Shown: positions 9,183 to 17,471 of the stretch, one piece after another | Position numbering within the stretch: position 1 is the stretch's first letter | Layout: every line of letters starts with the position of its first letter | DNA from: CAWFPR01 sp963817635 | Lineage (GTDB): Bacteria > Acidobacteriota > Vicinamibacteria > Vicinamibacterales > 2-12-FULL-66-21 | Assembly (NCBI GenBank): GCA_963817635.1 | Contig: CAWFPR010000009.1 | Coordinates: 70,962 to 134,961, forward strand | Direction: 5' to 3' | Length of the DNA stretch: 64,000 nucleotides | The notes under the pieces: generated by a model | Told to the model about the DNA's origin: nothing | Database searches by the model: none | The model's input: only the letters and a program-made list of their open reading frames with translations | Translations under genes and position numbers: made by a program

Positions 9183-9363
9183 GATCGGAGCCTCGGGTGG
9201 ACAGACAGGCCTTGGCGCGCTCATCGTGACTCGTCGGTCACCGACCGTCAACCCGAATGGGACCGGTTGTGTGATGAACGCCCGGGGTGCCCGCCCTCCG
9301 GTCCGCAGGCTCCCTGATGCCGGCCGAGCGTCTTGACTATGATGAGTGTGCGCCGGAGACAAC

Positions 9364-9819
9364 ATGATGAGCAGATTGGCGGCCACCCACGTCGAGCGGA
9401 GCGGCACCGTGCGAGTCGCAGCGCCGTTGAGCCCGGCCTTTCACTTCTTCACGCCCGACGGCGAGCGCCTGTGGGTGCCCGGCTGGTCGCCTGAGTACCT
9501 GCACCCCCAGGGCGGGCCGCAGCGCGGCGGCGCCGTGTTCCGCACGAACGCCGACGGCGAGGAGACGCTCTGGATGGTGACGCGCTTCGACCCCGAAGCC
9601 GGCTCCGCCGAGTACGTCAGGGTGACGCCCGGCTCACGCATGGGCACCGTGTCGATCCGAGCCGCGGCGGCAGACGAAGCGACGACGGTCGTTCATGTGA
9701 CGTATCGGGTGACGGCCCTGTCGCCGGACGGCAACGCCGCCGTCCAGGCGTTCGACGCGGGGTTCGACGCGATGATGGCTGAGTGGGCCGCCGCCGTGGC
9801 CCGCGTGCTCGGGAGGTGA
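9364..9819 (+). CDS. SRPBCC (START-like) domain protein
   Basis: 151 aa from the first of two adjacent ATGs, with GGAG five bases upstream. The sequence VERSGTVRVAAPLSPAFHFF followed by a beta-rich middle and a long final helix (AAVQAFDAGFDAMMAEWAAA) fits the helix-grip SRPBCC fold, which binds hydrophobic ligands. No catalytic residues are expected. It is followed four bases later by a second SRPBCC gene, so the two form an operon and may share a ligand or process. Confidence 0.65.
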   Translation: MMSRLAATHVERSGTVRVAAPLSPAFHFFTPDGERLWVPGWSPEYLHPQGGPQRGGAVFRTNADGEETLWMVTRFDPEAGSAEYVRVTPGSRMGTVSIRAAAADEATTVVHVTYRVTALSPDGNAAVQAFDAGFDAMMAEWAAAVARVLGR

Positions 9820-9822
9820 TGC

Positions 9823-10254
9823 ATGGCGGACATCGTCCAGGACTTCCCAATCGCGGCTCCCATAGCGGCTGTGTTCGCCGCGATCGCGACGCCGCGCGGC
9901 CTCGACGAGTGGTGGACCATCCACTCGTCCGGCAAGCCCGCGCCCGGTGCCGAGTACGCGCTCGATTTCGGTCCGGAGTATCAGTGGACGGCAACGGTCG
10001 TCGCGTGCGAGCCGGACCGCGTCTTCGAGCTCGAACTGACGGCCGCCATGCCGGACTGGCTGCACACGCGCGTCGGATTTCATCTGGAAGACCGCGGCCG
10101 CGACACCTGGGTGCGCTTCAGCCATCAGGGATGGCCGGAGGCCGACGAGCACTTCCGCATCTCGTCGCACTGCTGGGCGCTGTACCTGCGCATTCTGCGG
10201 CGGTACCTCGAGCACGGCGAGCGCGTGCCGTATCACGAACGGCTGAGTGCGTGA
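9823..10254 (+). CDS. SRPBCC domain protein, AHSA1/polyketide cyclase-like
   Basis: 143 aa with a strong Shine-Dalgarno (GGGAGGTGAT). The N-terminus IVQDFPIAAPIAAVFAAIAT and the following GLDEWWT are typical of the AHSA1-like SRPBCC group, as are W-x-x-F...GWPEADEHF and the closing helix CWALYLRILRRYLEHGERV. These proteins bind lipids or small molecules; the name polyketide cyclase is a family label, not evidence of polyketide chemistry here. It is translationally close to the preceding SRPBCC gene. A role in solvent or lipid stress is only speculation. Confidence 0.75.
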   Translation: MADIVQDFPIAAPIAAVFAAIATPRGLDEWWTIHSSGKPAPGAEYALDFGPEYQWTATVVACEPDRVFELELTAAMPDWLHTRVGFHLEDRGRDTWVRFSHQGWPEADEHFRISSHCWALYLRILRRYLEHGERVPYHERLSA

Positions 10255-10441
10255 CAGCGGCGATCAGCGTCCGCGCGCTCGCGGGGCTGCCTGGCTGCCA
10301 CGACATCCCGCTCATCGAAGGCGGCCTGTATGGCGAGGCGTGTCATGGCGACACCCGTCCCGCACGCGTCGACCGGAAATCGTCCGTAGGAATTCCGTCG
10401 CCGCCGGCGTCAGCCTGACGTCGTCGGCAACAATCCCGCAG

Positions 10442-10461
10442 CTTCCGGCGTCAGCCGGAAG
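10442..10461. terminator. Hairpin with 8-bp stem between SRPBCC and Dph6-like genes
   Basis: CTTCCGGC at 10442-10449, loop GTCA, GCCGGAAG at 10454-10461. It ends 12 bases before the next start codon and is not followed by a T-run, so it may be an attenuator or an element in the 5' leader rather than a classic terminator. Confidence 0.45.
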
Positions 10462-10473
10462 TCGGAGACGCCC

Positions 10474-11133
10474 ATGAAGATTCTCATGTCCTGGAGCAGC
10501 GGGAAAGACAGTGCGTGGACCGTGCACCTGCTGCGTCAGCAGGGCACGCCGCCGGCCGCGCTCCTGACGTCGATCAACGAGGCGGCCGATCGTGTGTCGA
10601 TGCACGCGGTGCGCGCCGAACTGCTCCGGGCGCAGGCCGACGCCGCCGGGCTGCCGCTCGTGATCGTGCCGCTGCCGTGGCCGTGTTCCAACGAGATCTA
10701 CGAAGAGCGGATGGGCGCCGCCGTGCGGGAGGTCGTCGCGCAGGGTTTCACGCACGTGGCCTTCGGCGATCTGTTCCTGGAGGACGTCCGACGCTATCGC
10801 GAGGATCGGCTCGCCGGAACGGGCCTCGAGCCGCTGTTCCCGCTGTGGGGGATGCCGACCGCGCCGCTGGCGCACGCCATGATCGCAGGCGGCGTCGAGG
10901 CACGCATCACCTGCCTCGATCCGCGAGTGCTGCCGCGCGAGTTTGCCGGCCGCGCGTTCGACGAGGCGCTGCTGGCGGAGTTGCCGGCTGATGTCGATCC
11001 GTGCGCCGAGCGCGGGGAGTTTCACACCTGTGTCGTTGGCGGCCCGATGTTCTCGAAACGGATCGAGGTGACGATCGGCGAGACGCTCGAGCGGGACGGA
11101 TTCGTCTTCACCGATTTGCGACTCGGCATGTAG
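10474..11133 (+). CDS. Dph6-like PP-loop ATPase (diphthine-ammonia ligase family)
   Basis: 219 aa. The PP-loop SWSSGKDS at residues 6-13 binds ATP and adenylates a carboxylate. Further family marks are FGDLFLEDVRRYRE, PLFPLWGMPTAPLAHAMI, and near the C-terminus ERGEFHTCVVGGPMF. In archaea and eukaryotes the family amidates diphthine on EF2; bacteria lack diphthamide, so the bacterial substrate is unknown. The length is that of the single-domain form. It stands alone after a hairpin. Confidence 0.85.
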   Translation: MKILMSWSSGKDSAWTVHLLRQQGTPPAALLTSINEAADRVSMHAVRAELLRAQADAAGLPLVIVPLPWPCSNEIYEERMGAAVREVVAQGFTHVAFGDLFLEDVRRYREDRLAGTGLEPLFPLWGMPTAPLAHAMIAGGVEARITCLDPRVLPREFAGRAFDEALLAELPADVDPCAERGEFHTCVVGGPMFSKRIEVTIGETLERDGFVFTDLRLGM

Positions 11134-11259
11134 GGCACGGCTCTTCAGCGTGTCCGAACAGGTCTGCCAGGCACTCGGACGTTCCCGCCGGACGCACCGC
11201 AAGTCCAGGCGTGCCCTACCTGGCCGCGGCATGGATACCGCGAGGCGTTATGATGGGCC

Positions 11260-11490
11260 ATGGATCTCGTCCATCCGCGGGACAACGAAACGCTCTGCCG
11301 GCTGGTCGACCGGTATCGTGCGCGCTGCCTGTGGTTTCTGCGCGAGGGATACTATCCCGGGACACCGGCGGAGGCACTGCGCGTGCTCGACGCCATCCAG
11401 CGCCACGGCGACGTCGAGGCGTTCCAACGGGCGGGAGCACTGAAGCAATGGCTCTTAGCGCCTTCCAGCGCGAAATCTGTCAGCTCGTAG
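11260..11490 (+). CDS. Small helical protein upstream of AbiEii-like gene, possible antitoxin
   Basis: 76 aa, starting MDLVHPRDNETLCRLVDRY and predicted to be helical. It overlaps the nucleotidyltransferase gene by 43 bases in another frame, which implies co-expression. Small partners commonly precede AbiEii-type toxins, but the sequence has no DNA-binding motif that I can see and does not resemble AbiEi. The antitoxin role is inference from position alone. Confidence 0.5.
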   Translation: MDLVHPRDNETLCRLVDRYRARCLWFLREGYYPGTPAEALRVLDAIQRHGDVEAFQRAGALKQWLLAPSSAKSVSS

Positions 11491-12257
11491 CTCGGAATCG
11501 CCTGCAGAACGGCGAGAGCTATCTCGCGGGCGCGGCAGCCCTGAACGAGCTGCTCGGTGCGCCGCGCCTTTCGCGCGATCTGGACATCTTCCACGATACC
11601 GAGGAAGCCCTGTCCGTCTCGTGGCAGGCCGATCGCGCCCTGTTCGACGAAGCGGGCTACGAGGTGCGGGCGTTCCGCGAACGCCAGGGGTTCGTCGAGG
11701 CGGAGATTCGTCGCGGCGGCGACGCCGTGCTGATGCAGTGGGCCCGCGACAGCGCGTATCGCTTCTTTCCGCTGGTCGAGCATGAGGAGTTCGGGCTGAC
11801 GCTTCACCCCTTCGACCTCGCCACGTCCAAGGTTCTCGCGCTGGTCGGCCGCGTCGAGGCGCGCGATTTTGTCGACACGCTGACCTGTGACAGAGACGTG
11901 CAGCCGCTGGGGTATCTGGCCTGGGCGGCGTGCGGCAAGGACCCCGGGTTCAGCCCATTGAGCATCCTCGAAGAAGCGGCACGGACGGCGCACTACGCCG
12001 ACGCTGAGATTCGGGCGCTCGACTTCGCCGGTGATCCTCCCGATCCCCAGGAACTGTCGCGCACCTGGCGCGTCCAGCTCGCCGCGGCGCGCGCGATGGT
12101 CGCGACGTTGCCGGCCGAGGAAGCGGGGCGGGCGGTGCTGGACGAATCGGGACGATTGTTCCGCGGCGGCGAGGAGGCGCTTCGCGAGGCACTCGCGGTC
12201 GGCGCCCTGCGTTACCACAGCGGCTCGATCCGCGGAGCGTTTCCCCGCATCGTCTAG
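11448..12257 (+). CDS. AbiEii/AbiGii-like nucleotidyltransferase
   Basis: 269 aa. The motif ESYLAGAAALNELLG-APRLSRDLDIFHD (split here) matches the G-G-x-A-L ... S-R-D-L-D-hydrophobic-F signature of the nucleotidyltransferase toxins of type IV toxin-antitoxin and phage-exclusion systems; the two Asp in RDLDIF would bind metal. In AbiE systems the enzyme adds nucleotides to tRNA. The rest is helical. The first residue of the glycine pair is retained and the second is Ala. With the small upstream gene it makes a two-gene module in otherwise chromosomal surroundings. Housekeeping relatives exist, so the toxin role is not certain. Confidence 0.75.
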   Translation: MALSAFQREICQLVARNRLQNGESYLAGAAALNELLGAPRLSRDLDIFHDTEEALSVSWQADRALFDEAGYEVRAFRERQGFVEAEIRRGGDAVLMQWARDSAYRFFPLVEHEEFGLTLHPFDLATSKVLALVGRVEARDFVDTLTCDRDVQPLGYLAWAACGKDPGFSPLSILEEAARTAHYADAEIRALDFAGDPPDPQELSRTWRVQLAAARAMVATLPAEEAGRAVLDESGRLFRGGEEALREALAVGALRYHSGSIRGAFPRIV

Positions 12258-12354
12258 CGACGGCGACGAGAGCGCCGGTATTATTCTTGAGGTTCGAATC
12301 CGCACGGACGTGCCGGGTCGATCTCGTCGCTGCGCTTCACCCGAGGAGATTCCA

Positions 12355-14950
12355 ATGATACGCATCGCGGGAACACCGCTGGCTTCATTTACCATGCTTG
12401 GGTGTGCGGCCGCGCTGGCCACGGCAGTCGTCGTGGCCCAGGGCGAAGGCCAGACGGCCAGGGGGAAGGGCAGCGTCGTGACGCAGGCGGGAGCGCCGTC
12501 AAGGGTCGAGAGTCTCGTCGCGGCAATGACGCTGGACGAGAAGATCAGCATGCTCCACGGCGCCACCGATCCGGCCGGCTACGGCCAGGCGGGGTACATT
12601 CCCGGCGTGCCGCGCCTGAACGTCCCGCCGCTGCGGCTGACCGACGGTCCGGCAGGGATCCGCACCGCGCAGCCCGCGACGGCGCTGCCGGCGCCCGTCG
12701 CGATGGCATCCACCTTCTCGGTCGCACTCGCCGGGCAATACGGGACAGTGCTCGGCCACGACGCCCGTGCGCGGCATCAGAACGTCGTGCTCGGGCCGAT
12801 GGTCAACATCGTCCGCGTGCCGCAGGGCGGCCGCAACTTCGAGACGCTCGGCGAGGACCCGCTGCTGGCGAGCCGTCTCGTGGCGGCTGAAACCCGGGGC
12901 ATCCAGGGCGAAGGCACGATTGCCACCGTCAAGCACTACGCCTTCAACAACCAGGAGAACGCGCGCAACTCGGTGAGCGCCGAGGTCGACGAGCGGGTCG
13001 GGCGCGAGATCTATCTCCAGGGGTTCGAGGCGTCGATCAAGGCCGGCGCCGGTTCGGTGATGGCGTCGTACAACAAGGTCAACGGCACCTACGCGGCCGA
13101 GAATCCGCAGTTGCTGACCGACGTCCTTCGCAGGGACTGGGGCTTCAGGGGATTCGTCATGTCGGACTGGGGCGCCACGCACAGCGCGGCCCCCGCGCTC
13201 AAAGCCGGCATGGAGATGGAGATGCCCAACGGCCGGTACTACGGGACGTTGACCGAGGCGCTGAAGAGGGGAGAACTGTCGGAGGACGTCATCAACGAAG
13301 CCGTGAAGCGGATCCTGACCGCGATGGACGCGGCGGGCCTGCTTGCGCCCGACACCAGGCCGGTGCCGGAGATCCCGGCGGTGTCGGTGGTGGCTCGTGA
13401 TGTCGCGATTGCGGGGGCCGTGCTGCTGAAGAACCAGGGCGACGTGCTGCCCCTGTCGAAGGAAGACGCGCAGTCGATGGCCGTGATCGGCCCGGTCGCG
13501 AAGGTGCTGCTCGTTGGCGGCGGCGGCAGTTCCGCCGTTCGCCCGATGCACACGGAGATTCCACTCGAGGTGCTGCAGAAGAGGGCGGGTCCCGGCGCGC
13601 GCATCACCTACGCGAAGGGCTACGAGCTCGATGGCGACGTGGTGCCGTCGACTGCACTGAAGCCGGAAGCGACGATCGACATTGTCGGCGCCGCCGCGCT
13701 GCCGGCCGGGACGACGTTTAGCTGGAACGGCACCGTGGTGGCGCCGAAGACGGGTGATTACATCCTGAATCTGCAGTCGGCCGGCGGCCGGGGCACGTTG
13801 TTGCTCGGCGCCGAGGCCGCCGCCGCGCAGCAGGCAGCCGCGGGGAACCGTGGGCGCGCGGGCGGTCAGGCGGCGGCGCCGGCAGGTCCGGCACGCGGCG
13901 GCGCTCCGACGGGCGCTATTCCGGGGGGCGGTCCCGGGTTCGGCAGAGCTGCGCTTCTGCCGACGGCCGACGGGCTGAGCAACGCGAGCACGCCGATTCA
14001 CCTCGAGGCCGGAGTGCCGATGCCGATCAGCATCACCGCGGGCGGCGCCGGGCGCGGCGGTCCGATGCCGGTGCAGGTGCGCCTGGCCTGGGTGACGCCC
14101 GACATCGAGAAGGCGCGGATCGACGAGGCGGTGGCGGCCGCGAAGGCGGCGCGCGTGGCCGTGGTGTTCGTGTACGACGAGGGGACAGAGGGCCGCGACC
14201 GGACGTCGCTCGCGCTGCCGGGCATCCAGGACAAGCTGGTGGCGGCTGTGGCCGCCGCGAACCCGCGCACCGTGGTCGTGATGAACAACGGCGCGCCGGT
14301 GCTGATGCCGTGGGCCAGCCAGGTCGCCGCGATCCTGCAGATGTGGTACCCGGGCCAGGAAGGCGCAGACGCGACCGCGGCGATTCTCCTCGGCGAAGCG
14401 GCGCCGGGCGGACGCCTGCCCGTGACGTTCCCCATGCGCGCAGAGGATGCGCCGGCCGCGAAGGCGGAGCGGTATCCCGGCGTGAACGGCAAGGGCGAAT
14501 ACTCCGAAGGCATTTTCGTCGGCTACCGCTGGTACGACCAGGAGAAGATCGAGCCGCTCTTCCCGTTCGGCTTCGGCCTGTCGGTACACGACGTTCGCGT
14601 ACACGAATGTGGCCGCGAAGCGCGCGGGCGACGGCTACGACGTGACGTTCACGCTGAAGAACACCGGCACGCGCGCCGGCGTCGAGGTGCCGCAGCTCTA
14701 CGTTGGCGCCCCGGCGAACCCGCCCGTGCCGATGGCCGTGAAGTCGCTGGCGGGCTTCGAGGCCGTGACGCTCGCGCCCGGCGCGTCGAAGCTGTTGACG
14801 CTGCACGTCGATGCGCGTGCCCTGTCCTACTGGTCCACCGGGGACCACAAGTGGGTGGCGGCCGGCGGCAAGCGGACCTTCATGGTGGGCGCCTCGTCGC
14901 GCGACATCAAGCTCAGGACGGAGGTCACGGTAGCGGTCCCGAAGTCATAG
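12355..14950 (+). CDS. Glycoside hydrolase family 3 beta-glucosidase, secreted, one frameshift
   Basis: About 864 aa after correction, with AGGAG before the ATG and an N-terminal signal/anchor (LGCAAALATAVVVAQG). The (beta/alpha)8 domain includes VPPLRLTDGPAGIR, GPMVNIVRVPQGGRNFE, TVKHYAFNNQE and FVMSDWGATHS, whose Asp271 is the family nucleophile. The second domain follows (AGAVLLKNQGDVLPL). A PA14-like insert begins near residue 445 and contains a low-complexity Ala/Gly/Gln stretch. After PFGFGLS the frame breaks at about 14583: removing one g from tcggtac restores YTTFAYTN and the fibronectin-like C-terminal domain to the stop. GH3 enzymes release glucose or xylose from plant and microbial glycans. 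Confidence 0.88.
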
Positions 14951-15024
14951 AGGGTTCCGGGCACGGCCAGGCGCTCGCACGCAATCAGCACTGCTGACGA
15001 CCCGGACGACCGGTATCCTGTGGA

Positions 15025-16215
15025 ATGAACCAGTACGTCACGCCCGCGGGCGCCCGTCGTTCCGTGATCATCGTCGGCGCCGGTATCTTTGGGGTGACGG
15101 CGGCTGTTGCTCTGGCCGCCAGAGACTGGCGGGTAAGCCTTGTCGATGCGGCTCCGGTGCCACGGCCCGAGGCGGCCAGCACGGACATCAGCAAGGTGAT
15201 CCGCATGGACTACGGCGCCGACGCGCTCTACACCGGGATGGCGGAAGCCGCGCTCGACGGCTGGGACCGGTGGAACGTGTCGGAAGAGCCGCCGCTCTAC
15301 CACGAAGACGGGTTCCTTCTGCTCTCGGCAGGCGAGCTGCGGCCGGGGGGATTCGAATACGACAGCTGCACGCTGCTGACAGCCAGGGGCCATCGCGTGC
15401 AACGCCTGACGCCGGGAGAAATCGCCCGGCGGTTCACGGCGTGGCCGACATCGATCTACCGCGACGGCTACTTCAATCCACGTGGAGGGTGGGCGCAGAG
15501 CGGTGACGTCCTCGCGCGCCTGGTGCGACGCGCGAGCGCGGCCGGCGTTCAGCTGTGCACCGGATCCGGTTTCGACCGGCTGCTTGAACACACCTCACGC
15601 GTTGTCGGCGTGCGGCTGGCGGACGGAACGGAGCTGCTCGCCGATCGCGTCGTCATCGCCGCTGGCGCATGGACACCGACGCTGCTGCCCCACCTCGGCA
15701 ACGTCATGTGGGCCACCGGGCAGCCTGTCGTGCACATCAGCGTAGAGGACCCGGAGCGGTGGCAGGCGCCGCACTTTCCGGTCTGGGGAGCCGACATCGC
15801 GCGAACCGGCTGGTACGGCTTCCCCGCCCTGGCGGACGGCCGGCTGAAGATCGGCCACCACGGCCCGGGCCGGCGCGTGCATCCGGACGAACCGCGGGTG
15901 GTGGATGCCCGGGAACTGGGCGCGGTCAGGCGTTTTCTGGCGGAGAGCCTTCCGGCGCTGACGAGCGCGCCGATCGCCGCCACCCGTCTCTGCCTGTACT
16001 GCGACACGTTCGATGGCGACTTCTGGATCGACCACGATCCGGATCGCCCGGGCCTGATGGTGGCGGCCGGCGACAGCGGTCACGGCTTCAAGTTCGCGCC
16101 GGTGCTCGGCGGACTGATCGCGGACGTCCTGGAGCACCGGCCGAATCCCTGGAAGAGCCGCTTCGCGTGGCGCGCCCGGCTGATCGACGGGAAGGAAGCG
16201 GCGCGCGCCATGTAA
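15025..16215 (+). CDS. FAD-dependent oxidoreductase, DAO family (sarcosine oxidase-like)
   Basis: 396 aa. SVIIVGAGIFGVTAAVALA at residues 13-31 is the dinucleotide-binding fold, followed by a Glu/Asp-type ribose contact (LVDA). STDISKVIRMDYG, ADRVVIAAGAWTPTLLP and the C-terminal GDSGHGFKFAPVLGGLIAD are landmarks of the monomeric sarcosine oxidase / N-methyltryptophan oxidase branch. The usual covalent-FAD Cys in KFAP context is not present (HGFKFAP), so covalent flavin is uncertain. Such enzymes oxidise secondary amines or amino acids with release of hydrogen peroxide. It is a single gene ended by a strong palindromic terminator. Confidence 0.82.
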   Translation: MNQYVTPAGARRSVIIVGAGIFGVTAAVALAARDWRVSLVDAAPVPRPEAASTDISKVIRMDYGADALYTGMAEAALDGWDRWNVSEEPPLYHEDGFLLLSAGELRPGGFEYDSCTLLTARGHRVQRLTPGEIARRFTAWPTSIYRDGYFNPRGGWAQSGDVLARLVRRASAAGVQLCTGSGFDRLLEHTSRVVGVRLADGTELLADRVVIAAGAWTPTLLPHLGNVMWATGQPVVHISVEDPERWQAPHFPVWGADIARTGWYGFPALADGRLKIGHHGPGRRVHPDEPRVVDARELGAVRRFLAESLPALTSAPIAATRLCLYCDTFDGDFWIDHDPDRPGLMVAAGDSGHGFKFAPVLGGLIADVLEHRPNPWKSRFAWRARLIDGKEAARAM

Positions 16216-16310
16216 CGACATCGCTCGACCGCTTGCCTTGCCGTGACGCAACGCTGGCGCGCTCGCGCCGTCACGGGGCAGGCGCGGACCGCGCCCCGCT
16301 TCTCAAAGAA

Positions 16311-16336
16311 AAACCCCCCGCCATGGCGGGGGGTTT
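16311..16336. terminator. Perfect 26-bp palindrome, bidirectional terminator
   Basis: The 26 bases are their own reverse complement: AAACCCCCCGCC, a central AT, and the mirrored half ending in TTT. The stem is GC-rich with flanking A and T runs on both sides. It lies between the convergent oxidoreductase and PEP-CTERM genes and should stop transcription in both directions. Confidence 0.85.
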
Positions 16337-16357
16337 AGGGAAGACGGCGGATGGAAA

Positions 16358-17008
16358 CTACGCCCGACGCTGTTTGCGCAGGCGAAGGCCCGCGAGGCCG
16401 AGCCCGAGCAGTGCGAGAAGCGAGGGCTCCGGAACGCTTCGTTCGTTGACACGGATATTGTCAACGGCGAACGCGTGCTCGTTGACAGTCCCGCCAACGC
16501 CTGAGAACGTGACGTTGAGGAGGTTGTTCCATCCCGCCCCGAAAGCAACATTCTGGAAATCGTTCAGCGGGCCGATTCCGTCGATGACACCATCGAGCAG
16601 GAAGTCCGCCACGATCGTGCCGCCGCCGAACAGGTTGCCGAGCGCATGAACGGTCGTGGCGCCGAAGCCAACGAACCCTTCCGACAGGTCCAGGCTGTTG
16701 AGGCTGAACGTGCCGCCGGTCACCATCGCCATGGTCAGGGCGTTGTCGGCATTTTGACCACCGTTGTCGTGGGTGAACAGATAAGTCGAACCGTCGTCGG
16801 CGAAACTGGCGTTGCCGGCGTTCGTGCGGTGGATGTGGTCGCTGGGCGCAGTAAAGAGAAACCCACCCGAGACCTCGGATGCTTCTATGAGACTGGTGCC
16901 CGGCGCGACAGCGATGTCTTCAAAAGTGATGAGGCTTGCGTTGGCTCGTGTCGCGAAGGCTGCGACGGCTACCACTACGGCGGCAAACACCCGGACTCTG
17001 GATCTCAT
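16358..17008 (-). CDS. PEP-CTERM sorting-domain exported protein
   Basis: 216 aa; the start at 17008 has GGGGGAGA upstream and opens a signal peptide (VRVFAAVVVAVAAFATRANA). The mature region is Gly/Asn/Asp-rich beta structure (LITFEDIAVAPGTS, SLNSLDLSEGFVGFG, FAVDNIRVNE). The C-terminus is a canonical sorting signal: VPEPS, a hydrophobic helix LLALLGLGLAGL, then RLRKQRRA. Such proteins are cleaved by exosortase (EpsH family), usually for export to the surface or extracellular matrix. No exosortase gene is in this window, so one is expected elsewhere. It contains no enzyme motif. Confidence 0.88.
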   Translation of the reverse strand: MRSRVRVFAAVVVAVAAFATRANASLITFEDIAVAPGTSLIEASEVSGGFLFTAPSDHIHRTNAGNASFADDGSTYLFTHDNGGQNADNALTMAMVTGGTFSLNSLDLSEGFVGFGATTVHALGNLFGGGTIVADFLLDGVIDGIGPLNDFQNVAFGAGWNNLLNVTFSGVGGTVNEHAFAVDNIRVNERSVPEPSLLALLGLGLAGLRLRKQRRA

Positions 17009-17471
17009 GGAACATCTCCCCCTCGAGTGAGCGGAGGCGGCAGCCTGACTAAAGTCGCCCGCCCACCAGACTCTGTTTCGCCAAACGTCACCGGGAGCCG
17101 TGTCAGAAATGGCGCCAAGCAACTCACTCGCAGGAGCTTACCGATGCTGTTGGGACCTGGTCCTCCCGTGAGTGCGCGCTGGGCGAAGCAATGTTTGTTC
17201 CTGCCCTCGATCTTCCCGCATGACGGGCTGGCTCCGGCCCGCCGCGCGACCTGTTCTTCTGCATCATCGGAATCGCACGAAGCATTCCGGTCCCGAAGCT
17301 CCACGGTCGCCATTCGGCAAAACCCGATCGTCTTCGAGGTGTTGAACCTCGCGCCCGACGGCCCTGTCAGAATCCGCGTGTGCCCTTCGAGCCGCGTCTC
17401 GGCTGGCGGGTGCCTGACCACCCGTGGGCATTGGCGGTCGGGTGCGCGCCAGATCGCGGCCAGCCGCCAGC
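17009..17471. other. Intergenic region with no supported gene
   Basis: About 460 bases between the PEP-CTERM start and the end of the GT-C gene. It must hold the PEP-CTERM promoter near 17030-17100. I see no conserved coding sequence, hairpin with T-run, or repeat in the remainder. Confidence 0.5.

Noticed and set aside
9823..10254. Polyketide cyclase linked to the PKS-like cluster
   Set aside because: The SRPBCC family name is generic and the gene is 21 kb from the cluster.
12499..14604. 701-codon minus-strand open frame opposite the GH3 gene
   Set aside because: Composition is His/Arg/Gly-rich noise; the plus strand encodes a clear GH3 enzyme.
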